Assembly: GCA_032622095.1 (NCBI GenBank) | Contig: CP136064.1 | Location: 264,597,863 to 264,661,862 of the forward strand | Reading direction: 5' to 3' | Source of the DNA: Siphonodentalium dalli | Taxonomy: Eukaryota > Mollusca > Scaphopoda > Gadilida > Siphonodentaliidae | DNA: 64,000 bases | Part shown: in pieces, positions 33,020 to 44,442 of the stretch | Position numbering within the stretch: position 1 is the first letter of the stretch | Layout of the letters: each line of letters opens with the position of its first letter | Made by a program: the position numbers and the translations under genes | Notes under the pieces: generated by a model | Told to the model about the DNA's origin: nothing | Seen by the model: only the letters and a program-made list of their open reading frames with translations | Databases searched by the model: none

Positions 33020-33315
33020 CAAATATGAGTTTAGTGTGCCTGTCATTTGCAGAATGAGGTCCCTAGAGGGTGAATTTAGTGACGCTATCACACATAGCGG
33101 GCTAGCATCACCAAATTCACCCTCTGTGGACCTCATTCTGCTTAGGCCTCATATTCTCTGGAAAGTTTCCTTATTATCACTGTTATTATCAATTTTATAT
33201 AGTAACTTCTTCACATAGATTCTATTTCTTTTTTAGTTTAGTTTCTCTATATCCCCAAATTGACAGAGGACACATTGCATAAACGAGGTTCCCAGTGGGT
33301 GTACATCACAATATT
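33020..33315 (-). mobile_element. G element, right end lost
   Basis: Full left module with TAGCGGGCTAGC centre, then an interior with TAGATTCTATTTCTTTTTTAG and CACATTGCATAAACGAGG. The far module is missing. Confidence 0.75.
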
Positions 33316-33727
33316 CACCGTTCGCCATTTTGAAAAGCAGCTTATGAAAAGCACATAGGAAATTTGACTTTGGGGTGATCGGTTTTCCCATTTTGGCTGG
33401 AAAACCCCATGCTAAATATACAAACCACAGACTGAGTACCCAGCCCATGACAGAGTCAGAAAGGAATTATGACTGGTGCGCAAGGAAGAATGACTGCATG
33501 GTGCACTCTGGTAGAGATTGCTATATCACAAGCTGGTGATTTGAGTTGAAGTCAACTTGGACTGAGGATTCCCCAATATTTGTTTTACAAAACTATCTCA
33601 AGTACCTCGTCTGATATCTGGAAACTTGATGAATGACTACTTGATTCCCTTTTATTTACTCCTCATATGTGCCAAGTTTCATGCTTTTATCACCAAAATA
33701 CACAGAATTCTCCCAAATTCATCCCCT
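33316..33727. other. Intron, nothing recognised
   Basis: A minus open frame begins with a signal-like MGWVLSLWFVYLAW, but runs into the G element; not called. Confidence 0.3.
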
Positions 33728-33960
33728 TAGCAGGGACCAGCCCCGAGGGTGACTTGGGAGATATATGTTGTATCTTCTCCCTAAATTGTGTCACAGCTCC
33801 ATATTTTTTTCCTTGGGAGAAGTGACTTAAAATTCTCTCTCATACCAGTATGCATATGTCCCTATAGCATATTTAAACTGTATTTTCTGATTATATAGGT
33901 ATATCCTTTCTCATAATACTAGTAATGGTCTTAGAAATGTGCTCTTGTGTTGCATAAATC
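33728..33960 (-). repeat. Dispersed repeat Q
   Basis: Reverse orientation to 1690..1850. It keeps ATACCAGTATGCATATG, TTCTCCCTAAATTGTG and GGGACCAGCCCCGAGGG. Homology with 62.6 kb extends to GCTCTTGTGTTGCAT. Confidence 0.6.
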
Positions 33961-34010
33961 TTATTGAATCATAGAAGGTTGATGTTGAGGTGGTAAATTA
34001 GAGTGCAAAC

Positions 34011-34345
34011 CAAGTCTGAGTTTAGTGTGCTTGTCATTTGCAGAATGAGGTCCCCAGAGGGTGAATTTATGCTATCCCGCATAGCGGGCTAGCATCACTA
34101 AATTCACAGTCTGGGGACCTTATTCTGCATGGGAGACATAGGCTCAGATTGAAGTTCCCAAATGGTGAATATTGTGATGTAAATCCATTGGGAACCTCGA
34201 TTATGCAATGTGTAATGTGACAATTTGGGGATATAGAGAAACTAAACTAAAAAATAGAATCTATGTGAAATGGTTTCTATAGAAATTTAATAATAAAGAA
34301 GCTTTCCAGAGAAAATGAGGCCTAAGCACAATGGAAAGGGCCCAG
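34011..34345 (+). mobile_element. G element, right end lost
   Basis: CAAGTCTGAG start, palindromic module with CCCGCATAGCGGG centre, GGATATAGAGAAACTAAAC interior, ending in GAGGCCTAAGCAC. Confidence 0.75.
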
Positions 34346-35062
34346 ACTCTTTTTGCATAACTGGTAAAAAAACCTGCCTATGGTAAAGCACTTCCCATGC
34401 TTGGAAGACTAAGCTAAGCCTAAGAATGAGATGGTTAATTTGATGTTATGTATTCCCAATTATAAGTGTGTTTATATGCTTAAACTAACCACAACAAAGA
34501 ATAAAATATGCAGAAAATGTCCTTATATTCACAATATACATAATCGCATGCTGAGCGGTACAAAGAGCATGTTAACTTTCTTACAAATTGTCGGGTCTGT
34601 CTCAGCGATTTGGCCGTCAAGCCTCAAAGCTTCTGTTCAATGCTGAGTCACTATATTACTTACCTCTATATCACATTTGTAACTGATTTAACAAGGTTTG
34701 GCATTTCCCATTACACAAGAAGTAATTTTTTAACTCAGATAAACTCAGATGAGAAGTGGAGATATTTGCACCCACTCATTTTTATCAATGAATTCCAAAA
34801 CACTAGGCTTTTGTTCCTCTGATGTTTGGCAGATGCAATCTAAATTTTATAGCGCACTTAAAAGTTTAAAGCTCAACCTTTCCGATTTTGGGCCTTCTTA
34901 TCAAAGAACTTTAGGTCTGGAATAAGCAGAACACAACAAACAACATACTGTCTGTCTAGTATAACTACAGATGGCTCAGTGACTAAGACTAAGAGTAACA
35001 TTCAAACTAGGGGAAGTGGGAAGAAATCAACTCCAAGCTCTATCAGAGGCATTATCCTCTCA
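34346..35062. other. Intron, nothing recognised
   Basis: AGATGGCTCAGTGACTAAGA at 34970 recurs at 36261 inside a broken G element, with ACATTCAAACT following in both. Confidence 0.4.
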
Positions 35063-35279
35063 TACAGTAATGCCCTAAATAATCGACTCCTTAACCACAG
35101 CAGAATTATGGGTAACTTTTCAGGATTTAGTCGGAAATATGGCGTGTTGCCATTCATCGGAAAGCTCTCGGTGAGAGCTTTCCGATGAATGGCAACAAGC
35201 CATATTTCCGACTAAATCCTGAAAAGTTACCCATTATTCTGCTGTGGTTAAGAAGTCGATTATTTAGAGCATCACTGTA
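35063..35279. mobile_element. F MITE, complete (AAATAATC subtype)
   Basis: TA on both sides, full arms, GAAAGCTCTCGGTGAGAGC centre. Confidence 0.92.
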
Positions 35280-35536
35280 GATTTCGAGGCTGTTGGAGCA
35301 CCACATTTTACAGGATGTAAATTCAGCAAAACGCTCACGCAATACAATTTTTGACATCATCAAAATTAAATGATCACCATAGTAAATATAATCCCGTTCA
35401 ACAGTCCGTACACTGGTCCATAAGTAATGAGTTTCACAAATAAATGCCGGATGTGCATGGGACTATGTGCCTATAAATCCAATTCCATTATAATATGAAT
35501 CGTATGCGACATGTAGTGGAGCAACCACACATGCTG

Positions 35537-35797
35537 TGCCTCGATTATGCAATGTGTCATCTGCTAATTTGGGAATATGGAGAAACTTAACTAAAAAAGA
35601 ATTATAATCTATGTGAAGAAGTTTCTATAGAAATTTGATAATAAAGAAACTTTCCAGAGAAGATTAGGCCTAAGCAGAATGAGATCCCCAGAGGGTGAAT
35701 TTAGTCATGCTAACCAGCTATGCGGGATAGCCTCGCTAAATTCACCCTCCCTCTGGGGACATCACTCTGAAAATTACAGACACAGTATAATCAGACT
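35537..35797. mobile_element. G element, left part lost
   Basis: The interior GATTATGCAATGTGTCAT and ATGTGAAGAAGTTTCTATAG run into a complete right module. It keeps the intact TA (35610..35611) used by F in the 44-kb copy. Confidence 0.75.
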
Positions 35798-36229
35798 TGT
35801 AGAGGATGGCAGGGGGGTATTAGCCCCCCCCCCCCCTCTCCCCTGCTCCAGCCCCCCATCTCCCCCTGCTCCGGCGCCATTGCTGATTCTGTGAGAAACT
35901 ACTAAAGTTTTTTGCGAGGGTGGAAAATTAGCATGTGAGGGCCACCTTAAGCCTACACACTGGCTTTCGGCTGAGACTCTCACATATGCATTTCATATGT
36001 AATGACTCATTTCCATTAGGGTAAACAAAAGAAAAAGAGCAGCCGGTTTACTTATAATATGTTCTGAATTAACCTTGGGGATCAGTTGGCTTATGAATGA
36101 GAGCGGTTCATAGAAAGAAATTAAATCCGGTATGTAAAACCAGGTGTGTCTCGAAGCCGCCGAAATGTCTCTAGGAAGGTACTGGAATCCTGGATACATA
36201 TGTATATATATCAGAAGAGAAATCCTGTC
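35798..36229. other. Intron, nothing recognised
   Basis: A C-rich block at 35822..35876 (CCCCTGCTCC repeats). No exon signal. Confidence 0.35.
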
Positions 36230-36347
36230 CAAGCCTGAGTTTAGTGTGCCTGTCATTTGCAGATGGCTCAGTGACTAAGAGAAACAATCAAACTGGGAGA
36301 AGTTGTTGGAGAAAATCAGGATGAGCTTAAGCCTGAGTTTAGTGTGG
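36230..36347. mobile_element. G element remnants around a short repeat
   Basis: CAAGCCTGAGTTTAGTGTGCC breaks off at GATGGCTCAGTGACTAAGA, and AAGCCTGAGTTTAGTGTGG reappears at 36328. Confidence 0.5.
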
Positions 36348-36357
36348 AAATTTTATT

Positions 36358-36602
36358 TTAACCCTTTGAGTGCCAGGTTGATTTTTGTATCAACCCATAT
36401 ACCCTGGGCCAATGCATTCTCTTATATATGCGAGTCGACCATAGGTCGCCTCGCATATATAAGAGAATGCATTGGCCTAACAATTTTTTTTTTTTTTTTT
36501 TTTTTTAACAATAATTTTAATAATTTAATCTTATATTCTTTAACAGACTTATTTTGTAGGTTTAGGGCCGATGAGATCGGCCCCTGGCACTCAAAGGGTT
36601 AA
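36358..36602 (+). mobile_element. C MITE copy 1
   Basis: TTAACCCTTTGAGTGCCAGG start, CCTGGCACTCAAAGGGTTAA end. One hairpin of the A type (GACC-ATA-GGTC loop), a 23-T run (36484..36506), then GGGCCGATGAGATCGGCCC near the right end. Confidence 0.88.
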
Positions 36603-36711
36603 TGGTGTGACGTCACCTCGGGAAAAAAATCCCTTCCCTTTCCCGGCAAAGAAATCTCTACATTAGATCAAGAGACAGAAATCTGAAAAGATTTTCAAAG
36701 AGACTGGCATG

Positions 36712-36905
36712 TGTTAATACTAGCATTCGTATCTACTTGCAGAGGCTGATGGCATTATAACTACCAATGACTGTAACTAACATGGTAGCAGAGAGAGGTT
36801 TGTACCTACTCAACTAATAGAAGATATGGAAGAGAAGGATGGAGGAATGTTAATACTAGCATTTGTATCTACTTGCAGAGGCTGATGGCATTATAACTAC
36901 CAATA
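36712..36905 (+). repeat. 136-bp tandem duplication, two units
   Basis: TGTTAATACTAGCATTYGTA and following GAGGCTGATGGCATTATAAC occur at 36712 and 36848. Confidence 0.85.
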
Positions 36906-37049
36906 AAGGTAGCTAACAGCATGGACACAACCTTTATTACACTGCCTATAATTTGATATATATCAAAATATATGAATAAATTATCATTTCTTATCAAAAT
37001 GACCATCGATCAGAATGACACACTGAGATGTCCCTCGACTCCAATAATC

Positions 37050-37680
37050 TTGAAAATCAGTCCTGATTTAAGCTGCATACCAGTCTGAACATGGGTTCAA
37101 AGTTTAACCCTTTACCCAACAAACCGGCCAAAACCGGCCAAATAAAGCTTCAACAGCCTAAAATATCTTCGGTCTGTCTCAATAAAACCATACAAATATG
37201 GATATCATTGGAACCGGCTCCTTGACCACATTGTGATAGTTACAGTTATACCCTGTGCCAATGCATTCTCTTATATATGCGAGTCGACCATAGGTCGCCT
37301 CGCATATATAAGAGAATGCATTGGCCTAAAAAAAAATCTTTTTTTAACACTTTTTACCATTTTTTCTTACATTCTTTAACAATTTTAGAATTTTTAATGT
37401 GTTAAGCCAATGCATTCTCTTATATATGCGAGGCGACCTATGGTCGACTCGCATATATAAGAGAATGCATTGGCACAGGGCTCTTCTGTTGGGTAAAGGG
37501 TTAACACAGAACTGATCTACCATTATTAGAAGAGCACAATGCACTTCCTCCAAAATTGCATACTGTAGCATGCTGTGGCCATCTGATTACTGGCACTGGT
37601 GACTGGAGTGCAGGAGTTGGCATATTGAGATGATCCTCATTTCAGATCAAGCTTGAAATAACTCAACTGCTCCACCGATA
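37050..37680 (-). repeat. Repeat N copy, split by A
   Basis: On the minus strand CAGCATGCTACAGTATG, GGAGGAAGTGCATTGTGCT and GATCTG...CATCTCAATATGC match 16860..17165 in order; A lies between. Confidence 0.65.
37104..37504 (-). mobile_element. A MITE copy 7, nested in N
   Basis: Complete with TTAA both sides. Short side reads AGAGCCCTG. The uninterrupted repeat N has TCAA at 16949..16952. Confidence 0.9.
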
Positions 37681-37883
37681 CCCTGGCAAGTAACTTGCCA
37701 AGATACATGGCAGATCAGGTTAACTTCTTGTGTCAATCACAAATACACAAAAATCGGGAATCAAACTGTAGTCACAATTGCTGAACGGATTATGTCACCC
37801 TAATATGCTATGCACCTTGCTGACTGAGAGAGCAGAGCAATTACGTGGGGCATTCTGGTCCTTCTCAGTTCCTTGAAAGATGG
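37681..37883. other. Intron, nothing recognised
   Basis: No feature seen. Confidence 0.3.
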
Positions 37884-38096
37884 TAGACTAATGCCCTAAA
37901 TAATCAACCCCTTAACCACAGCAGAATTACGGGTAATTTTTCAGGATTTAGTCGGAAATATGGCTTGCTGCTCATCGGAAAGCTCTCACTTCGAGCTTTC
38001 CGATGAATGGCAACAAGCCAATTTTCCACTAAATCCTGAAAAATTACCCATAATTCTGCTGTGGTTAAGGGGTCGATTATTTAGGGCATTACTGTA
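37884..38096. mobile_element. F MITE
   Basis: Left end altered (TAGACTAATGCCC); right end GGGCATTACTGTA. Centre AAGCTCTCACTTCGAGC. Confidence 0.87.
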
Positions 38097-38291
38097 TACA
38101 GTTCAATTACAATGTTGCAATCAAAGAGTGACCTGTCAACTGTGTCAAAAACATGAAAGATCTGAAAAGGTAGAATATTGAGACAGATTGGACCAGGGCA
38201 GTCAAAAAACATTGTGTACCCATTTGGCTTTACAAGTGCACAGACGTGACAAGATATTTAATTATACACGAACATAACTACCTAAGGACGT

Positions 38292-38537
38292 GAAACATGC
38301 AGTAAGCGATTCATTTATAATCAATGAATGCATGATACAGTAATGCCCTAAGTAATCGACTCCCTAACCACAGCAGAATTATGGGCAACTTTTCAGGATT
38401 TAGTCGGAAATATGGCTTGTTGCCATTCATCGGAATGGCTGCCATTCATCGGAATGTAGTCGATTATTTAGGGCATTACTGTAAGTATCTGAAACATGCA
38501 GTAAGTGATTCATTTATAATCAATGAATGCATGATAC
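38292..38537 (+). repeat. 47-bp direct repeats flanking an F MITE
   Basis: GAAACATGCAGTAAGYGATT and TCAATGAATGCATGATAC occur at 38292 and again at 38491, with F between. The flank is far longer than the TA target duplication. Confidence 0.85.
38336..38483. mobile_element. F MITE, right arm truncated
   Basis: Left arm to GCCATTCATCGGAATG, a short repeat of GCCATTCATCGGAATG, then GTCGATTATTTAGGGC and ACTGTA. Most of the right arm is deleted. Confidence 0.8.
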
Positions 38538-38539
38538 TT

Positions 38540-39008
38540 TATCTGATCTGGCAGATTTACAGAGAGACCACTACTGGCTATTTACTTTTTGAATATAAAT
38601 GGTCCTTTGATGTATACAGAGTGATATAAATCTTATTTCATCAGTTGTGATGTTGGTGAATAAGACAAACCAACAAGTAATACTTAGTACTGGTAATGTG
38701 GTGAAAGGTCCTGTGCTTGTCAATTTCTTTAGAGTGCTACGTTTCTGTATCGTTACTAATGAAAGCGGCCATTTTAACCCAAGGGCAGCAGAGCGGTTGA
38801 GCATGTAGTAGATCAAGCCACCAGAAAAAAAGACATAATAATTTACTTTGGTAAATGTGTCCTTCTGACAGCTATACCCCCTTGCCTTGCAGTACTGTCG
38901 TCAAGGCTGTTCAAATAACATAGTGTTTTACTATTAAGCTGATCATCTTTACAAAAACAGATATAAATCTAGTAACTGCCCATAAGTGAGTACCCAGTTA
39001 TGAAAGGG
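38540..39008. other. Intron, nothing recognised
   Basis: TTATGAAAGGG just before 39009 is a possible B right-end remnant. Confidence 0.35.
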
Positions 39009-39165
39009 TTAACCATTTCTTTACTAAATGGATTCTCACATTCAGCTATAAAAATGAACATTCGAATGGTCTGCTATTCAATTGGAGGTAACAAAAGCAG
39101 ACATAATAAAAGTGCTTTTCATAAGGGAACTACTCGTCAATGATTTTTAGTATAGGAAGGGTTAA
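39009..39165 (+). mobile_element. D MITE, short form (157 bp)
   Basis: TTAACCATTTCTTTACTAAAT start, TTTAGTATAGGAAGGGTTAA end. Interior is reduced and lacks the ATGTTCAGATAATAAG pair. Confidence 0.75.
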
Positions 39166-39178
39166 TCTGCCCTACTAT

Positions 39179-39490
39179 CAAGTCTGAATATAGTATCTGA
39201 CATTTGCAAAATGAGGTCCCCAGAGGGTGAATTTAGTGATGTTATCCCGCTCCCTGGGAACCTCATTCTGCTTAGGCCTCAACTTCTATGAAGTTCCCCA
39301 GTTGATGTTAGTGATGTTCACCCATTTGTCACCTCGATTATGCATTGTATCTTCTGCAAATTAGAGGATATAGAAACTGAACTGAAAAATAAATAAAAAC
39401 AATATTAATTTGAGACTATAGATACTTCCCAGAAGATGAGGCCTAAGCAGAATGAGGTCCCCAGATGGTGAATTTGGTGATGCTTGCATA
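39179..39490 (+). mobile_element. G element, long form, right end lost
   Basis: CAAGTCTGAATATAG start. Interior matches 29926..30358 (TTGAGACTATAGATACTTCC). The second module stops at GTGATGCTTGC. Confidence 0.75.
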
Positions 39491-40219
39491 CTATGTACAT
39501 GTACATATTCTATAATATCCTCTTATTTAGCCACCTTGTATGTGGATATAAATTCTCAGCCTGACAGATGTTATCAAGCTCCCCACATATGGTATATAAC
39601 CACATTATTGAGTTTGAAATAGCACATTAAAATGTCTATTGTGAAGACAAATTTTGGGGTAAACAATCCAGGTGATGTACACTTTATTATTCTTTCACAA
39701 AAAACGGCATCAGCTTACTTTCTCAAGTTACAAATTAATAACAGTCAACAATGATGTGATACAGTCTACTGTTCATGGTCTACTGTTGGTATCTATATTT
39801 TAATCAGATACCTTGCCTCAAGTCATCCCAAGCAGGTAACATGATGAACGAGTAGCGAAAAATTACTTCTGGATCAAATTTAACCACATCAAATGTTGAA
39901 AACGACAATTGACTCAAGGACAGGGTTTGACCTGCAAGGTCCCGAGACACCATTTATCATTTTATATTACCTATCACTTTATACTGCCCAATAATAAAAT
40001 CTGAAGTGGTAGTTCATGCACACTCCCAAGATATACTTTATCACACAGTATCACATGTAAAAAACTTAGCATACAAATGTGAATAAAAGGTCGCAGATCC
40101 CACGTCCCCGAAAACGAGGTTGCTTTTTGGGATGTTAGCTTTTTTAAGAATAAAGGAATCAAATTCTGGCAAAAACTTGACTCCAACTTGTATTGATGAT
40201 AACACCACATGCCAAATAT
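39491..40219. other. Intron, nothing recognised
   Basis: Sequence approaching 40220 has CAATCAAATTCTGG and CCACATGCCAAATATCAAG words of the next repeat. Confidence 0.3.
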
Positions 40220-40480
40220 CAAGAGATTCATTTGAAGATTGCTCAAGTATAATTTAGACAATGCAGATATTATGATTTCTAAGTTGAAAAAGGAGCATAA
40301 CTCAGTCAAAAATCATTGGACAGTGACCAGAATCAAACTTGGCCTGCATTTTCTCAACTGTGAACCACTCACGAATGCGACTGATTACAATAGTCCTCCG
40401 AAATTTTCGGGGGACAATCATACTGTTTTATCACATGAAAGAAATAGTTCTGAACTGTTTGCTACGAAAAGTGGAGGTAT
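40220..40480 (+). repeat. GAGCATAACTC-type repeat with 3' hairpin
   Basis: AAAAAGGAGCATAACTCAGTC and GACCAGAATCAAACTTGGCC, ending with CCTCCGAAATTTTCGGGGG hairpin and GACAATCATAC. Same plan as family H (subunits, then a hairpin terminus). Confidence 0.5.
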
Positions 40481-41184
40481 AATTACCAGAAGAAAAAAAC
40501 AGCTCAGATGGAGCCTTGATTTGTCTTCCAAAAATATGCGTTATTTTATGGCAATCATCAGTAATGATGTAACCTTTGGACTATGTAAATGGGTTAGGAT
40601 TTCCGCAAAGAAATAATGTTTAATAAGGGAACTTATAGCTCTGTCACTCCATCAAAGATAAGATAAGATTGAGGATGAGCAACATCAACTGACTGCAGCA
40701 AATAGAAAGTAATGATAATGAGTCACTGCTTTTATCTTCATAACTGCGGAAGTAGTCTCAAGTCCAGATGTACCAAAACAGCATAGGTTTATGTAGCAGT
40801 GCAAAAAGTATTTCTATGCTGTCACCTTCATTATCAGGCTAGACATCTGAATGATAAAACATGAAACAGTTGACTGAAGTTATGTGGCAGGCACTAAACT
40901 AATTATTCACTTGTGTCAGCCAAATGCTTTATCAACTAACCATCCATGTTTTTTGTATTTAAAGCATAATTTAATTTCAACGCACACAAGTTCAGCATGT
41001 GTAATGTATTGAAAGCTACATGATCTTTGTGTAACCATGTTACACTGACTTTTATTTACTTGAAAAGAAAGCAACGAAGGGATTTTGCTTTAAGGCAGAT
41101 AGGTAGATTATAAGATAAGATGCTTTATTAGCAGAATGAATGTCAAAACAATAAAATACAATATAATTTTAAACATTAAGTTAT
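40481..41184. other. Intron, nothing recognised
   Basis: No exon signal. Confidence 0.3.
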
Positions 41185-41740
41185 TCATTGAATAAAACCA
41201 ATCAGTTAATTAGTATCCAAACACTATTCCTATTGGAAGAAACTAGCAATGAACGAAAATTGTCGAAAATTCCAACCACATTCACTGTACCATTTCAGAG
41301 AACACAACGGTTGAACTACAGTAATGCTCTAATTAATCGACTCCTTAACCACAGCAGAATTATGGGTAACTTTTCAGGATTTAGTCGGAAATATGGCTTG
41401 TTGCCATTCATCGGAAAGCTCTCGGGGAGAGCTTTCCGATGAATGGCAACAAGCCATATTTCCGACTAAATCCTGAAAAGTTACCCATAATTCTGCTGTG
41501 GTTAAGAAGTCGATTAATTAGAGCATTACTGTACGCACAAATGTAAATATTTACTATTTTATTCACGATGCAAAATTGGGCATAAACATTACAACAATGA
41601 CTGCCCAATAATAGTCATAGCGTGTAAATCGTTTATAACAATGAAGCTGTTTTCTGAATATTTGGATATCAAATTTATGAATAACACATTTTGGCATGAT
41701 TATTTGTCATTCTGTTGAGAAGACCTCAGCGGAGTGTTTA
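41185..41740 (+). repeat. Repeat L copy 2, split by F
   Basis: Collinear with 7395..7745 on both sides of the F insertion. Confidence 0.7.
41317..41533. mobile_element. F MITE, complete, nested in L
   Basis: GCTCTAATTAATC subtype, TA both sides. Empty equivalent at 7524..7525. Confidence 0.93.
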
Positions 41741-42214
41741 ATAATAGAAGCTGCAGGCTCTCCAACCTATTAGTGTCGCAGATGCTGCAGTGACAACACA
41801 TTCAGCCAGGAGAGTACATAGCCAGAGGTAGGATGTCTTCCTGCTACAAATGTAGATTATTTTTTTAATTTCCAGTGCAAACATGTGATTGGCACTATGA
41901 AACTAAAATAAAATATAAACACTTGGTTTATGTGTCTTACTGTGTGTGAATTACTATCTAAAATAGTAACATTTGCTGCCCTGCAATTGCCCAATTTTTT
42001 GTACATGATATACTCATGGTTGTAACACAGTTTTTGTGGAATATACCTTCTATATGCACAGACATGTAACAAGATAGATTCAAATTAACCTTAAATATGT
42101 ATCATTCTGGTAGAAATGTGAAAAAATGTTGTAATTTGACCGAAAATATCTCCAATTTGCCAAAATTTTGAGCTTTCAAAATGTTGCAGTTGGGGCTACA
42201 AACCTTCCAGAATG
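41741..42214. other. Intron, nothing recognised
   Basis: No feature seen. Confidence 0.3.
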
Positions 42215-42622
42215 CCCCCCCCCCCCCCCTTCTGTTGACTAGTGGTTTATCTGGCTCATGTACCTCACACACAGAGGCTTCTGTTGACTAGTGGTTTATC
42301 TGGCTCATGTACCTCACACACAGAGGCTTCTGTTGACTAGTGGTTTATCTGGCTCATGTACCTCACACACAGAGGCTTCTGTTGACTAGTGGTTTATCTG
42401 GCTCATGTACCTCACACACAGAGGCTTCTGTTGACTAGTGGTTTATCTGGCTCATGTACCTCACACACAGAGGCTTCTGTTAACTAGTGGTTTATCTGGC
42501 TCATGTACCTCACACACAGAGGCTTCTGTTGACTAGTGGTTTATCTGGCACATGTACCTCACACACTTGAGCTTCTGTTGACTAGTGGTTTATCTGGCTC
42601 ATGTACCTCACACACTTGAGCA
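42215..42622 (+). repeat. 49-bp satellite, eight units, after a C15 run
   Basis: TCTGTTGACTAGTGGTTTAT starts units at 42231, 42280, 42329, 42378, 42427, 42476, 42525 and 42574. Most are identical. The last two change CACAGAGGC to CACTTGAGC, matching the end of the adjoining element U. C run at 42215..42229. Confidence 0.93.
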
Positions 42623-42890
42623 ATCGGGCTCGCGATTTGACAAAATATCAAACATGTTTGATGTGAGAGTCTGAATGCTCACCAGTCGAGTCGGATTGCT
42701 CTTAAGAAACACAGCGCAGACTATGAGCAATCTTGCTCAAAACAAGATTGCAAGCCTGAGTTAAGTGTGCCTGTCATTTGCAGAATGAGGTCCCCAGAGG
42801 GTGAATTTAGTGACGCTAGCCCACTACGAGGGATAGCATCACTCAGACTTGGCTCAGAACAAGATTTCTAAGTTTGATTGCTCAAGTGTG
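42611..42890. mobile_element. Element U with 15-bp inverted ends
   Basis: CACACTTGAGCAATC at 42611..42625 and its exact complement at 42876..42890. GAGCAATC and GATTGCTC recur inside. A G fragment is nested at 42751..42851. Confidence 0.65.
42751..42851. mobile_element. G element, short, nested in U
   Basis: CAAGCCTGAG start and CTCAGACTTG end, right palindromic arm mostly deleted. GCTCARAACAAGATT flanks it on both sides (42736.., 42853..). Confidence 0.7.
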
Positions 42891-43785
42891 CGGTGGCCTT
42901 AAGTCTAAACAAGTCATGTGGTTAGTGTGAAAGCAGAATAGTTCTAAACATTCCCCTACACAAACCTAATTTATCAGAAATACTCCTTTCTCGAATCATT
43001 AGCAAATACCAAGATGATGATAAACCAATGATGGCAGAGGGCTATCAAAGTTTATCATAGTGCCTCAATCAGCACAGAACTAACCCATGACAAATTACCG
43101 CAAATCGCTGACTGAATAAGCTTAATGCAGAGATCCCCCACTATTAGCCTATTGTGGATGCCAAGTCCAATATTCTTAATATTAATCTCCGAAGGATGTT
43201 TGGGTATAAATGATAAATTATAATAATCTTCAAACCAAAATACATATAATTAGTTGAGATATGCGAATCAATCTGATGAATATATGCCAATGATTTCTAA
43301 CATCCTCGGGGTTGTAACATATATACTGTGCTAGAAAAGTTTGCCAGCAATACAGAGCAATGCTGCCTTATGCTGATGCCTGCATTGGCTCAGTTTTGAT
43401 GATAAGAGATTAAAGAGAGAAATATCAGGTAGATTCATTAAGTGCGAGGATTTTTTAAAGCCAGAATCGGACCTGAAATGGTAGAATCAATAACGCAATA
43501 AAGATGACGTTGCCAAAAATCAGTGATCATATTCAGATTATGTCTGCCTTGGCAGTTTTATGCTGAGATTATGAGAATAATAGTACGGGTAGACGCAATT
43601 TATGGCATTTTTTTTCATTTGGTTTACCTGGGTTCACCTGCATTTCTCATCAACACACAAGAATAGAATAGTAGCTTCATACTGACAACACTGGTGTTGA
43701 TACCAGCTTGCTAACATTTTATGATCAGGCTGATGCCCCTTTACTACTATCTTTTTGTTGATGGTAGCAGTGCACCTTATTTTAT
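42891..43785. other. Intron, nothing recognised
   Basis: No exon trusted; two donor-like sites near 43626..43637 on the minus strand lack a convincing acceptor. Confidence 0.3.
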
Positions 43786-43804
43786 TTAACCCATTCAAAA
43801 CTAA

Positions 43805-44362
43805 CAAGTCTGAATTTAGTGTGCCTGTCATTTGCAGAATGAGGTCCCCAGAGCATGAATTTTGTGATGCTATCCCACAAAGCGGGCTATCATCACCAAA
43901 TTCAACCTCTGGGGACCTCATTCTGCATGGCCCCATCTGCTATGGGAGACATTGAAGTTCGCAAATGGTGAATATTGTGATGTACACCCATTGGGAACCT
44001 TGATTATGCAATGTGTCGTCTGCTAATTTGGGGATATAGAGAAACTTAACTAAAAAAGAAATAGAATCTACAGTAATGTCGGAAATATGACTTGTTGCCA
44101 TTCATCGGAAAGCTCTCAGTGAGAGCTTTCCAATGAATGGCAACAAGCCATATTTCCGATTAAATCCTGAAAAGTGTGGTTAAGGATTCGATTACTTTGG
44201 GCATTACTGTATGTAAAGAAGTTTCTATAGAAATTTGATAAAGAAACTTTCACCAGAGGGTGAGTTTAGTGATGCTAGCCTGCTATATGCGGGATAGCGT
44301 CACTAAATTAACCCTCTGGGGACCTCATTCTGCAAAAGACAGGTACACTAAACTCAGACCTG
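43805..44362. mobile_element. G element, full length, inserted in D and carrying F
   Basis: CAAGTCTGAA start and CTCAGACCTG end. The flanks AAAACTAA (43797..43804) and TATACTAA (44363..44370) duplicate the D end sequence TATACTAA. Confidence 0.82.
44069..44211. mobile_element. F MITE, shortened, nested in G
   Basis: Left arm cut to CAGTAATG then GTCGGAAATATG; right arm nearly complete. TA both sides, within AGAATCTATGTGAAG of G, intact at 35605..35617. Confidence 0.88.
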
Positions 44363-44442
44363 TATACTAAAGCTATCCCAAAGGAAATGTTCAGACAATG
44401 ATAGGTCATTTGATGAACTTATTATCTAAACATTTCCCTCAA

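Noticed and set aside
33233-33448. Minus frame with signal-peptide-like start
   Set aside because: The second half is G element sequence; no donor found.
42231-42622. CRISPR-like regular repeats
   Set aside because: Units are directly adjacent 49-bp copies without unique spacers, in eukaryotic DNA: a satellite.
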